Of a stretch of 46,219 nucleotides of DNA, positions 18,647 through 28,168 are shown piece after piece. Both the position numbers and the translations under genes were made by a program. The notes below the pieces were generated by a model. The model was given only the letters and a program-made list of their open reading frames with translations. It did no database searches and was not told where the DNA came from. Numbering within the stretch: position 1 is the stretch's first letter; each line of letters begins with the position of its first letter. Source of the DNA: Verrucomicrobiales bacterium (GTDB taxonomy: Bacteria; Verrucomicrobiota; Verrucomicrobiia; Verrucomicrobiales; DEV007); NCBI GenBank assembly GCA_012960505.1, contig DUBC01000004.1:1-46219 (forward strand). Reading direction: 5' to 3'.

Positions 18647-20131
18647 TTAAAGATAACGACTCTGAAGGTGCTCTAAATGATAAGATTCAGACAAGCTTTC
18701 ACCCGTCACACCCTTAATCAAATCATCTGGCAACAATACCGACCCCTTTGAATGTATATTAATTCTAAGCCAATCTAATAGCTTACTGTATTCCCCTCCA
18801 TTGAGTTGATTTGAAATTTCAGGATCATCTTCAATAGCCTTTGAGTACAATTGTGCTGCCCCAAGATTTCCTATTGTATAAGTTGGGAAATAGCCTAAAG
18901 CACCCATGCTCCAATGAATATCCTGAAGACATCCATCCGCATCATTCTCAACGCGAAGGCCAAAAAACTCCATGAACTTAGCATTCCAACATTCCGGCAG
19001 TTCAGCTACTTTCAGATCCCCTGAAATTAAATCCTTTTCAATTTCAAAGCGAAGTATGATATGCAAATCATACGTAGCTTCGTCAGCCTCAACTCGGATA
19101 AATGAAGGCTCTGAACGAAGAGTCGAAGAAATTATTTCTTCTTCAGAAACTTTCTGTAACGAGGGAAAAAAATGCGCTGCTCTAGAATACCAAGACTTCC
19201 AAAAAGATGGAGCTCGTCCCACATGGTTCTCCCACAATCTGGACTGAGACTCATGAATGCCCAGTGAAACAGCATTCCCTGAAGGAGTGGCGAATTTTTC
19301 GACTGGCAATCCTTGTTCATATAGCCCATGCCCCACCTCATGCAATACTCCATAAAGGGAACTACTGAAGTCATTAGTATCATAACGAGTCGTCAACCGT
19401 GTATCACCAGGAGCAATTCCAGAACAGAACGGATGCACTGCCGCATCAATTCTTCCAGCATTAAAATCAAAACCAAATGATTCAGCAATCTCCTGATTGA
19501 ATTCTTCTTGTGCGTTAATCGGGTAATCGCCTTTAAGGATCTGGGATGAAATATTAGCTGATTTACGCGCAGCCGCCTCGCCTATTTCACGTAATGTTGG
19601 CTTTAACCGGTCAAATAATTCTCTAATCATTTCCGTCCTCGAACCTCGCTCATAACCTTCAATGAGGGCATCATAAGGATGGTCCGAATACCCATAACTT
19701 TCTGCTTTCCTTTGATTAATCTTAATGATCTTCTCAAGATGGGGTGAAAATATTTTAAAATCGTTCTTCTTTCTTGATTCTGCCCATGCGAACATTGAAT
19801 GACTCCGAACTCGCTCTGCTTCTTCAATGAATTCAGAAGAAAGTTTTACTGCCCTGTCATGCGACCATCGCCATTCTCTCAAATTTGCCAGTTCTTCAGA
19901 ATCAATGAAATTCCCTTCATTCTCACAACTGGATATCCAATTTCCAACTTGCGAATCAGTAAACAACCTATGGGCTTTACCTCCCAAAAACGCACACTGT
20001 TCTGCCCGATAATTTAAACCTTTTTTGGGTATACCTGTTTCCTGGTCCCAACCAAGCAAAGCCGAAGTTGAAGAATAAAGAGCGATCTCTTTCGATCTCT
20101 GAATTAAATTCTGATAAGGAGAGGAATCCAT
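18647..20131 (-). CDS. carboxypeptidase Taq (M32) metallopeptidase
   Basis: The 494-residue cytosolic zinc carboxypeptidase has all family motifs: HPF at 233-235, DTRLT at 243-247, the zinc site HEVGH at 264-268, HESQSR with the third zinc ligand Glu294, and IRVEADEATYDLH. It removes C-terminal residues from peptides with broad specificity. Length and N-terminus (ALLGWDQETGIPKKG) are normal, supporting the ATG at 20131. The gene sits 17 bp after the coiled-coil membrane protein and 19 bp before the LamG-like gene. It may therefore be co-transcribed with the GTPase cassette, although its function looks like general peptide turnover. Confidence 0.95.
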   Translation of the reverse strand: MDSSPYQNLIQRSKEIALYSSTSALLGWDQETGIPKKGLNYRAEQCAFLGGKAHRLFTDSQVGNWISSCENEGNFIDSEELANLREWRWSHDRAVKLSSEFIEEAERVRSHSMFAWAESRKKNDFKIFSPHLEKIIKINQRKAESYGYSDHPYDALIEGYERGSRTEMIRELFDRLKPTLREIGEAAARKSANISSQILKGDYPINAQEEFNQEIAESFGFDFNAGRIDAAVHPFCSGIAPGDTRLTTRYDTNDFSSSLYGVLHEVGHGLYEQGLPVEKFATPSGNAVSLGIHESQSRLWENHVGRAPSFWKSWYSRAAHFFPSLQKVSEEEIISSTLRSEPSFIRVEADEATYDLHIILRFEIEKDLISGDLKVAELPECWNAKFMEFFGLRVENDADGCLQDIHWSMGALGYFPTYTIGNLGAAQLYSKAIEDDPEISNQLNGGEYSKLLDWLRINIHSKGSVLLPDDLIKGVTGESLSESYHLEHLQSRYL

Positions 20132-20148
20132 TCAATAAGTTTGGCTGG

Positions 20149-23100
20149 TCATTCCACTTCATTGAAAAATGATATTGCAAGCGAACTGATCCGTTCCTCT
20201 GCTAACCCTTGCTTACTTGCAACCGCTTTAATAACAGCCTGTCTATCACCTTTAAAATATAAAAGAGGAGTAAATGGCACAGCGCTTCCTTCTAATTTCC
20301 AACCTGTTGATTTGCCTCCAAGCAAGTCTTCCTCGTCTCCTTCATTTTTTCTGTAAAGAGGTATTGCATGTTTTTCAGGAGAGGGAGAACCGTAAAGGAC
20401 TTTGGCGACCTTGGTTGAATCTTGTAAGACCAAGGTGCCATCATGATTAACGTATCCCGCATAACCAAATCCAGTCTCAATTACACCCTCAATTAATCCA
20501 CGATTAACTTTAGCTTCAAGAACATAACTCTCCCCTTTCTTGGAATCATAAAATTCTTTTAACTTCTGTTCCTCTTCAGCATATCGAGAATCAACCATCC
20601 AATCATTCCGGCCAAGTATTGGAGGCTTCTTGGTTTGTATTAATTCCAAATCACGAAGGAATGTCGGCGCCAAAATCAGCCCCCACCCGTGAGGCCTTCT
20701 TTGAATCGATTTTGCAAATTCCGTCTGTAGATATGCACGGTAAAGAGGACTCACTTTTTCAGCCAAAATAATTTCATCGAATAGTATAAAAATTCCTTCC
20801 TTATAATATTGTTGGCTTTGACTCATCATTCTCTGGGTAGGGCGAACCGAATTAAATAGAACGGATTCCTGAGTCATTTCTTCCCTAGAAAGAGTAATTC
20901 CTTTCGCTTTCTTTAACTGTTGGTCTTTTAATTCAAATACTCCTGAATCAAAATATTCAAATTTCCCTGAAACAAATTTTACATCATCAAAGAAATATCC
21001 CGACCTCTCTACAATGCTGTTCAAACCAATTTTTCGGTTACGGAGCTTAGTTGGGCCATCACAAAATTTATGGAACGTTCTTCCAGATGGAATCTCAGAA
21101 AAGAAACATTTATGTAAATTTACGTATTTCTCATCTTTACTGATCTGATTAAGAACAACTCTTTCTGCTTCCTCTATATCCTTAGGGAATATCTTGTCTT
21201 TGTTCCGGTTCTGAAGAAAAAATGTCCAACCTTTAGATTGTCCTGGTCTTAATATTTCACCGACGACATCCACATGTTTTTTGTTATGTTCGACAAGGAG
21301 ATTAGCCGCAGCCTGTTCAGGCGTTCCCAAAAAACTCTTTTCAGTAAACGATTTCATAGCGGTCCTGAATCCCTCATAAGTCACAGATCCACTCATTGCT
21401 TTGATAACATTTTTGAAAGAATCGATCTGAAGAATCAACTCCTTCATGCCAGGACCAATGTTCTTTACTTCTTCCTTAGTTTGATCACTCAAAGAAGCAG
21501 GAGGTATCACTTCTTGCATAGAGTCATCGAGCTCATCATTTATTGAGTGCGCTCTTTTTACATATTCCTCATTCCTTGCAACAATTGAAAGTTTTGGCGA
21601 ACTATTAAGGAGTGAACTAATATCTTTTAGGACCTTTCTCCTTCTAGCGCGCTGTTCTCCAACATAAGAAATGCGATGATTATCCCATTTTCTTTCGAGA
21701 GACTCTATGTGCTCATTAAGTTCAATTTTTAAATCAGTAGCAGAATCAACGATTCCTTTCCTCAACTTGATAAATTCGTTCCAGTATTCGTTAATTGGCC
21801 GCCCAAAGCCAGAATCCGCCTCTGTTTTTAAATCATCAATTTTATCATAAAGTGATTGATACTGATCCAACTCAAAATCAATCCAAACCTTAGCATTTTT
21901 AATTTCCGGACCCATTCTTGCCAAGAAAGCGATAGGCCATCGGTACGTATCAGTAGATTTTACTAACTTTTCAAATGGCCTCACAGTCCTAGCCAACTTA
22001 TAACCATCAAATTGCTCTTTAAGCGTCTTACTACGCAACTGAGCAAAAACGTACAAAGAAACAAAAAAAGTAACAGTCAGGAAGATCCCCACTTTCGCAA
22101 TTAATCTTCGCATCAACTTCCTCTTAAGCTTTCCAATCCTTTCATCGAGTTGAGATTTATATTCTCTTACCTTCTCATTGACTCCATCAGAAAGTTTCAG
22201 TTCAAGATTTTGTACTTCGGACCAGCAATTGGTTAACTTCCTCCTAGATCCCTCCATTTCCTTAAGAGGAGACTTTAAAACGACATGCCAATTTGATTCT
22301 AAATTAGTAATTTCTTTAGAAAACCGCTCACTAACATCCTTAGATTTCTCTTCTTTATCGAGCCTCTTTTCTTCCTCAATAATCCATTCCTTCGATTTAG
22401 ATAATACATCATCAGCATCTTGATCAAGGTCAATTCGATGAGTTCTAATTATCGACTCAACCTCATCAACTGTACCCCTAACGGCTTCCAATGCCCTTTC
22501 ATTACATTGTGTTGGAAGGCCCGCAATTAATCTAGTCGCAATCTTTTCATCGCTTGCTCTCCGTTCTGCATTCAACCACTGAATGGCTTTATCCCATGAT
22601 TTTCCCTTCTTAAGATCATCAAAAGGCAATTGATCTAAACGATCCACGATTGCCATTGCTGATAACCGGTCCTCGGAAACCACCAATTCATCCAGTTCCT
22701 TAATTTCATTACGAAAATAACGCTTGAGGATTCTTTTGGTTTCGTCTTTAGCTGCCTCATCAGAAGGGTTCACCTTCAGGATTCTTCCAGCATAAGATAA
22801 AAGCAATGAGTCATCTTTGCGGATGACAGCATCTCTATATTTTTTCCACAAAAAATCATTAACTCCTGCCCATTTCTTATAGATACCAACCAGCCTCTCA
22901 GTTGATCCAGCTGGTATAAGTTCAGGTTCTTTGAGAGAATTTTTCTGACAAAAAGATATCCACTCTGAAAAGAGAGGAAACTTTTCAAGAGTTTCCAAAG
23001 ATTCCATTAGTGGCACCTCTGACTCCGCAATTTTTACCGCGTCTTCAGCAACATTCTTCCCACAACATTCTTCCAACCTTAACAAAGCATCCTTGCAAAA

Positions 23101-23208
23101 ATTCCCAAAATCAATAGCCAGCTCATCAACTGAAGTATCCACCTCATTACCAGACAGCGTCTGACGAATGCGGTTAATGAATAGCTTGGATGGAGTCGTT
23201 ACTTTCAT
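20149..23208 (-). CDS. large coiled-coil membrane protein, third component of the GTPase cassette
   Basis: The 1019-residue protein is not assigned to a family. The N-terminal 360 residues are helical and charged with heptad-like stretches (for example 270-365), and probably cytosolic. One membrane segment follows at about 369-391 (LIAKVGIFLTVTFFVSLYVFAQL). A second long helical region runs to about 640, then a mixed alpha/beta domain of about 380 residues with LFDEIILAEKVSPLYRAYLQ, RRPHGWGLILAPTFL, GYAGYVNHDGTLVL and a last segment KLEGSAVPFTPLLYF. No nuclease, peptidase or nucleotide-binding motif was found. Its ATG overlaps the stop of the GAP1-like gene by four bases (ATGA), so it is translationally coupled and very likely forms a complex with it. 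It could be the effector or a membrane scaffold of the system. Confidence 0.7.
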   Translation of the reverse strand: MKVTTPSKLFINRIRQTLSGNEVDTSVDELAIDFGNFCKDALLRLEECCGKNVAEDAVKIAESEVPLMESLETLEKFPLFSEWISFCQKNSLKEPELIPAGSTERLVGIYKKWAGVNDFLWKKYRDAVIRKDDSLLLSYAGRILKVNPSDEAAKDETKRILKRYFRNEIKELDELVVSEDRLSAMAIVDRLDQLPFDDLKKGKSWDKAIQWLNAERRASDEKIATRLIAGLPTQCNERALEAVRGTVDEVESIIRTHRIDLDQDADDVLSKSKEWIIEEEKRLDKEEKSKDVSERFSKEITNLESNWHVVLKSPLKEMEGSRRKLTNCWSEVQNLELKLSDGVNEKVREYKSQLDERIGKLKRKLMRRLIAKVGIFLTVTFFVSLYVFAQLRSKTLKEQFDGYKLARTVRPFEKLVKSTDTYRWPIAFLARMGPEIKNAKVWIDFELDQYQSLYDKIDDLKTEADSGFGRPINEYWNEFIKLRKGIVDSATDLKIELNEHIESLERKWDNHRISYVGEQRARRRKVLKDISSLLNSSPKLSIVARNEEYVKRAHSINDELDDSMQEVIPPASLSDQTKEEVKNIGPGMKELILQIDSFKNVIKAMSGSVTYEGFRTAMKSFTEKSFLGTPEQAAANLLVEHNKKHVDVVGEILRPGQSKGWTFFLQNRNKDKIFPKDIEEAERVVLNQISKDEKYVNLHKCFFSEIPSGRTFHKFCDGPTKLRNRKIGLNSIVERSGYFFDDVKFVSGKFEYFDSGVFELKDQQLKKAKGITLSREEMTQESVLFNSVRPTQRMMSQSQQYYKEGIFILFDEIILAEKVSPLYRAYLQTEFAKSIQRRPHGWGLILAPTFLRDLELIQTKKPPILGRNDWMVDSRYAEEEQKLKEFYDSKKGESYVLEAKVNRGLIEGVIETGFGYAGYVNHDGTLVLQDSTKVAKVLYGSPSPEKHAIPLYRKNEGDEEDLLGGKSTGWKLEGSAVPFTPLLYFKGDRQAVIKAVASKQGLAEERISSLAISFFNEVE

Positions 23209-26200
23209 TTGTTATTAGGACTACTTTCAATTTCAGAGATCAAATAAGGACGGACCTTACCATCTGCGAAAATAAAAGAAAATTTGTATATCCCTGAGGG
23301 CAATTTTTTTGCTCCGTTTGGAGCAAAAGTTTTCATAGCAATCTCTGCCTTTTCTTTTTTAGCCATCAGTAATTGGATCTCTGCCTGATATTTTTGAATC
23401 AGTTTAATGTTTTTCGGCATTTTAGGCTTTTGCTTATAAGTGAAATCCCAGAATTCCTCACCGGATTCACCAGTGAATTGATCCTCTAATACTCTGGCAA
23501 GCTTGTTCAGTTTATTTCTAGCCTCTGAGCTCTCAATAAAATATGACACCTTAATCTTATTATCTTTCTTGGACTTGCCGTATACACTCTTTTCTGAAAG
23601 CTCTTCGCATTCTTCAACAAAATCCTCCATGAACATAGCAAAGATATTTCCTCTTTCAGAACTTACCTCTCGTGAATCCCATTGTTCAGGAAATTCATTT
23701 TCACAAAGCTCCTCTTTGATTCTCTCTATATCATCTCTCTTAACTTCTCTACCTTTAAGGCTTTCAGCAAACTCCTCCAAAAGATCAACAAAATAGCTCC
23801 GAATATCTGCCCTGACTCTATCCTGGTCATCATGGTCGAAAATTCTTCTGTAACGCGTTAATGTTAATAAATCATTTCTATCGCCAAGTAACTCAACCGC
23901 AATCCTCTTCAATTTATTCTCAAATGGAGCAGCGGTTTTCTTCCACCTGAGATAATCACCTGCGCTCCTCTTTATCTTATACTCTTTCTCATCGATCTGC
24001 ATTTCAATCTTTGTTAAGAGTTCAAGTCCACCACCGGCAGTCTGCCCAAAATTAATGTATAAATCATCTTTTCCACGAACTGACACATCAATCTTTTGTG
24101 ATTCAAGAGGGACCTTTAATCCTGGAAGCGGTAATAAAGGTGTGAAACTTATCATCGCCTTTTGTGGAGAGAATTGAGAAGGGTCCCCAATGCTCAAAGC
24201 CTTAAAAAAGCGCTTAAGTTCAAGGTCAAGAAAAACTCCCTTGCCATCAGATTTGAAAGGAACTTTCCTGGGCCTGAAGGGCTTTCCGTCCCAAAGAATA
24301 ACATCCACCCCTTTACGGCCTTCTGAGAAACTCATTAGACTGCTTTGACCTAAGCGCCAAACATCATCCTCAGAGACAACGCCCTGAAAATCGTTCTTCA
24401 ATAAATGTAATGATCCGGCTCCTTGAAACTTGAGTTCTATATTTAGATCTCCAGAAATGGGAAGGTGCCTTTTATTCTCTTCCTCTGCCGTTTCAGGATA
24501 TTTATAGATAAAACGTTGTGTCTCAACTTTTGATTGTGGAGGAAAATCTAAGGGAGCTAATTTAGACAGCCTTAAATTCACCATCAGTTCCCCTTCTTCG
24601 CCCTCCGAAAGGCGCCGAAGCGATTCAGGCAAAATGAGTTCGTTGATCTCTCCAGTATTCAGATAAATATAAATAGAACCTGGCTCATACTGTTTTTCCT
24701 CAGGAACCTTAGTGGGTGATGTTTTAGGATCATCAGGTTTGCTTTTAGGCTCACTATTATTCGTCTGAACAATTTCTTTAGGATTAGTATTTATAATGTT
24801 ATTCGCTAATCTAAGATTTTCCTGATATCGATTCTCGCCTGAAACGAAATTATAAATCAGCTCTTCCCTTTTCTTAGCCTCATCCGATCCACTACTAAAA
24901 TTAAACTGCTCAAGTTTGTTCACCCAATAAGATGCAATCTCGTATCTATCCTTTTTCTTATCCTCGCTCGATCCAATGAATTGATTAATACAATTCTTAA
25001 CATGATCTTGCATAGCGTCGACTACCGTCTCTTTACGTAGAGCCTCAATTTCATCTCTCCATTTAGGATGATCTTCAAGCATCTCAGTTAAAAAACCATC
25101 CGCTTCCACATAACGCTTTCCAGCAACAAACTGCTCAACATTAATTTTTATTTGTTGCTTTGGCTGAAAGCTCAACATGTAAAATAAAAGCACTGAAACT
25201 AAAATCACAACACTCCCCGCAGCCCCTATTAAGATCTTTAAATTCTTTAACCAGAAAGAATCCTCACCCAAACCAGTAGATTCGGAACGAAAGGAGCTGA
25301 TCGTCGGAGCACTAGTTATTTGATTACTAATACCGGTAGGCCGAGGCACTTTCACCTTAATACCTTTTAGATCATCATTACCTTTTGCAGTATTTGGAAT
25401 TTGAACAGCCCCTTTAGGAGATGAATCAACGCCAAGGCCTTGATTCATCGAATCTTTCACTTCTCTAATTCGAGGTGCAGGAACATTAGATTGTCGGGAT
25501 TGACCCTTTTCCGCAACCTTAGCAACCTCAGTTAATGGAGTCTTTTGAACCAGTTCACTTAAGTGAAAAATATCTCTATTCGTCGGCTTTTGTAATATAG
25601 CATTATCATCCCCACAACCGATCCAATCAAAATCAGCCATGCTGTCCCCTTCCTGGAAATATGTTGTAAATGTAACTGCACTTGAATTTGCTGTTCCCAG
25701 ACCAATTAATTGTGAGGATTCCGCTATAAGTGGTAATAGCGGATTAAGTTGAGAAGACTGATCAGAATTGATTACGATTATCGAACTTTTTACCTTACTC
25801 TCATTATCAACCAGTAACGCTGCATCGCCTGCATTTCCTCTTATCTTTTTCCAATTCGATGCGGGCAATTTAATCTTTCCTGCATACTTTGAAACATTGA
25901 CAATTTCCTTATCATCGAAGTAACGAGGCTCCTCTTCATACCGGTCAAGCCAATCATATCCATACAAAATTTCAGCAGGAGTTGCTCCGCAATTTTTTAG
26001 TTCATCATCCTCACAAATTAAGTGATGTGCAAGATGGTTGGTTCGTCCCGTATAGTCTGAACCCGCATCAACGATTCGTGTCAGAACGTGGTAGAGAACA
26101 CCCGAAATATCAAATTTCCGATGCGCGTAAATTTTTGGAGATTGTCCCTTCTTAGCATAAGTATAGCCACTACCGCGTTCAATCTCTGAAACTAGTCGTT

Positions 26201-26294
26201 CCCGAATTTGACGATGTCGTGCAGCTACGGTATATCCGCTCCGACCAGGGATCAAACCTCTCCGAACACTGGTATATATCAGTTGGTAAGCCAT
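23205..26294 (-). CDS. GAP1-N2-like (GTPase-associated protein 1) membrane protein
   Basis: This is a 1029-residue protein. Residues 1-235 resemble the GTPase-associated protein 1 N-terminal domain: an opening YQLIYTSVRRGLIPGRSGYT, AARHRQIRERLVSEIERGSG, NHLAHHLI, and a closing TTYFQEGDSMADFDWIGCG. A low-complexity Pro/Ser/Lys linker covers about 240-345. One membrane segment is at 352-374 (LKILIGAAGSVVILVSVLLF). The remaining 650 residues contain helical charged stretches and a beta-rich middle portion without a match I recognise. GAP1 proteins accompany specialised GTPases in predicted bacterial conflict systems. Here the partner GTPase gene lies 32 bp upstream and the coiled-coil membrane gene overlaps the end by 4 bases. 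The domain call comes from memory of the family pattern and needs a profile search. Confidence 0.65.
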   Translation of the reverse strand: MAYQLIYTSVRRGLIPGRSGYTVAARHRQIRERLVSEIERGSGYTYAKKGQSPKIYAHRKFDISGVLYHVLTRIVDAGSDYTGRTNHLAHHLICEDDELKNCGATPAEILYGYDWLDRYEEEPRYFDDKEIVNVSKYAGKIKLPASNWKKIRGNAGDAALLVDNESKVKSSIIVINSDQSSQLNPLLPLIAESSQLIGLGTANSSAVTFTTYFQEGDSMADFDWIGCGDDNAILQKPTNRDIFHLSELVQKTPLTEVAKVAEKGQSRQSNVPAPRIREVKDSMNQGLGVDSSPKGAVQIPNTAKGNDDLKGIKVKVPRPTGISNQITSAPTISSFRSESTGLGEDSFWLKNLKILIGAAGSVVILVSVLLFYMLSFQPKQQIKINVEQFVAGKRYVEADGFLTEMLEDHPKWRDEIEALRKETVVDAMQDHVKNCINQFIGSSEDKKKDRYEIASYWVNKLEQFNFSSGSDEAKKREELIYNFVSGENRYQENLRLANNIINTNPKEIVQTNNSEPKSKPDDPKTSPTKVPEEKQYEPGSIYIYLNTGEINELILPESLRRLSEGEEGELMVNLRLSKLAPLDFPPQSKVETQRFIYKYPETAEEENKRHLPISGDLNIELKFQGAGSLHLLKNDFQGVVSEDDVWRLGQSSLMSFSEGRKGVDVILWDGKPFRPRKVPFKSDGKGVFLDLELKRFFKALSIGDPSQFSPQKAMISFTPLLPLPGLKVPLESQKIDVSVRGKDDLYINFGQTAGGGLELLTKIEMQIDEKEYKIKRSAGDYLRWKKTAAPFENKLKRIAVELLGDRNDLLTLTRYRRIFDHDDQDRVRADIRSYFVDLLEEFAESLKGREVKRDDIERIKEELCENEFPEQWDSREVSSERGNIFAMFMEDFVEECEELSEKSVYGKSKKDNKIKVSYFIESSEARNKLNKLARVLEDQFTGESGEEFWDFTYKQKPKMPKNIKLIQKYQAEIQLLMAKKEKAEIAMKTFAPNGAKKLPSGIYKFSFIFADGKVRPYLISEIESSPNNK

Positions 26295-26326
26295 CTTTGT
26301 CGCGGCCTCACGCTATAGTTTAATTA

Positions 26327-28168
26327 TTATTGAAATGATGGAACTAGTCCTGGCCTCACTCTGGACAATGCCCAGAGAGTAGGAATCTCAGCGTACATTG
26401 GGTCAATTTTTTGAGGGTCAGGCCCTATACGAGTAACTCCTTTCTCATCTTCAAAAGTTATCGGAGTGTGCCCGAAAGCACTCGCCGCAAAATAACAAAC
26501 ATCAGAAGAAATTCTCTCCGCATTAGCAATTATGTAAGGACAATATTCCTCCATTAATTCACGAACTAAAGCGGAATTATCTTCGATTGCCCCCATGTCC
26601 AAAGTCCCGTCAACTATCGGGTCTCGCAATTTATCTTCATTAATCTTATGTATCCATGAGTCACATTTACCAACAATAATTGAAAGAGGTATGTCGATTT
26701 TCTCACGACGACTAAGTCCCAATAGCTTCTTTATTCGAACTTCTGTCTCAGCCAAAATAACATCCTGCTGATCAGATACCTGTGATTTGAACTGTGGATC
26801 ATCAGAATCAGCAAGGCTCCTCCTAAAGTCAGGATTAATCGTAGGATCAAAAAGAAAGAAAATAGCATCTGAAGCTGCGATGTGCTGAGCCCCTGGAGAA
26901 TTTGTAGAGTCCTGGCCAGGTTGAAAATGCTCTCCAGCATTATCATAAAAAACCACAGAACAATTTTCCTCATCTGATTCTGATCCAGACAATGAAAAAA
27001 TAAAGGGCTTTGGCAAAGTGACCATCCGATCATATCGAGGCAACCGCTCATACATGGCTCCCTCGAGCTGAGTCTTGGTCAAATATGCTTGAGAAGAAGT
27101 TTGAGCACTAAATAAATGCGATTTCATCTCATTTATTGGTGCGTTGCCTGCAGGATCAGCGTCACGGAATACAACACCGAATTTTCTGAACAAAGTAGTC
27201 TGCAAAAGTTTTATAACTACGGTTAAGTAATAGGACTTGCCGGACTGAGGGGCACCGACAATCGAGAAAATCTTATGTGGCTCATCAAAAAATCCAGGTG
27301 GCAGGGTCCTTCGACAATGAGGACAAGCAATTTCGGTGCAAGGAATTCCATACTCATCAAGCGCTTGCCCCCTATCATTAAATCTTGAAGCATGGAACCG
27401 CTGCATTTGCTCTTCGCCGAGCAAAGGATCTCCAAACAATGAGTCATGAACAGCGACATGCATCACATCACCTCTATCAAATTTCAACCAACAGGTCGGA
27501 CATGTGAATTCTCCAGAATCAGCATCAATAAATCTGGTCATTGAAGGGCTTGATTCAGAAACCTCACCTACTCTCTCAGCAACTGGCTCCTCATCAGAAT
27601 CAGAAATATTATCATCAGATGAATGTTCCTTTTCAGGCTCTAGGGCCATGAGTTGGGTTAGATAAAATCCTACCTGACTGTTACCTTTAAATACTGGAGT
27701 AGAATTCGGATCCAAACCCATAGTGTCTCGGGCTGAAAAAACTTCTAGAATGTCTAGAGGTCGGGTAGCAGCAGCTTTATTTGATTTATTAATAATCCAA
27801 CCTCCATTCCCTATATCCATTCCCCACCTTTGTAGATTCTCTTTCTTAGAAGTTAGCGTTGTCACTAGGATAAGAAAACTTCTTCCAATTTGCAATGAAT
27901 GCTCAGTACGGGCTTTGATTGGAGCCAGTGTGGTAGGCTTACCATCAAGTATCAGACTTCCATCAGGATGCTCTGCCTGTATTGATCTAATTTGTATTCC
28001 TTTCTTTGTCTTCTCAATTAAGCAGTGCTGATCCAGCACCGAATCGTCTTGGATGACTAAATCCGAATCAGATCCAGAACCAATTACAAATGGTGATGAA
28101 GATGCCTGCTTAAATTCACCGTTCAGACAATTAATAACACCTAAGCTAAGTTTATGCGCAAAAGCCAT
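26327..28168 (-). CDS. FHA + zinc ribbon + double-GTPase (DO-GTPase)-like protein
   Basis: The 613-residue protein has three parts. Residues 1-105 look like an FHA phosphothreonine-binding domain (FVIGSGSDSDLVI, DDSVLDQHCLIE, LILDGKPTTLAPI). An acidic linker leads to a zinc-ribbon module with CPTC at 223-226 and CPHC at 282-285. The P-loop GTPase domain from 300 on has Walker A GAPQSGKS (305-312), a DxxG-type motif in YDNAGEHF (409-416), FFLFDPTINPDFRR, and GKCD (500-503) in the position of the NKxD guanine motif. This layout matches the double-GTPase proteins linked to GAP1 in predicted conflict systems. It heads the leftward cluster. The FHA domain implies control by a Thr kinase, and none is encoded nearby. 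No Shine-Dalgarno sequence precedes the ATG. Confidence 0.75.
   Translation of the reverse strand: MAFAHKLSLGVINCLNGEFKQASSSPFVIGSGSDSDLVIQDDSVLDQHCLIEKTKKGIQIRSIQAEHPDGSLILDGKPTTLAPIKARTEHSLQIGRSFLILVTTLTSKKENLQRWGMDIGNGGWIINKSNKAAATRPLDILEVFSARDTMGLDPNSTPVFKGNSQVGFYLTQLMALEPEKEHSSDDNISDSDEEPVAERVGEVSESSPSMTRFIDADSGEFTCPTCWLKFDRGDVMHVAVHDSLFGDPLLGEEQMQRFHASRFNDRGQALDEYGIPCTEIACPHCRRTLPPGFFDEPHKIFSIVGAPQSGKSYYLTVVIKLLQTTLFRKFGVVFRDADPAGNAPINEMKSHLFSAQTSSQAYLTKTQLEGAMYERLPRYDRMVTLPKPFIFSLSGSESDEENCSVVFYDNAGEHFQPGQDSTNSPGAQHIAASDAIFFLFDPTINPDFRRSLADSDDPQFKSQVSDQQDVILAETEVRIKKLLGLSRREKIDIPLSIIVGKCDSWIHKINEDKLRDPIVDGTLDMGAIEDNSALVRELMEEYCPYIIANAERISSDVCYFAASAFGHTPITFEDEKGVTRIGPDPQKIDPMYAEIPTLWALSRVRPGLVPSFQ

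Noticed and set aside
20149..28168. Type VI secretion origin for the FHA and large membrane proteins (TagH/TssM-like)
   Set aside because: No sheath, tube, baseplate or ClpV gene is present, and the GTPase and N-terminal GAP1-like patterns do not fit TssM or TssL.
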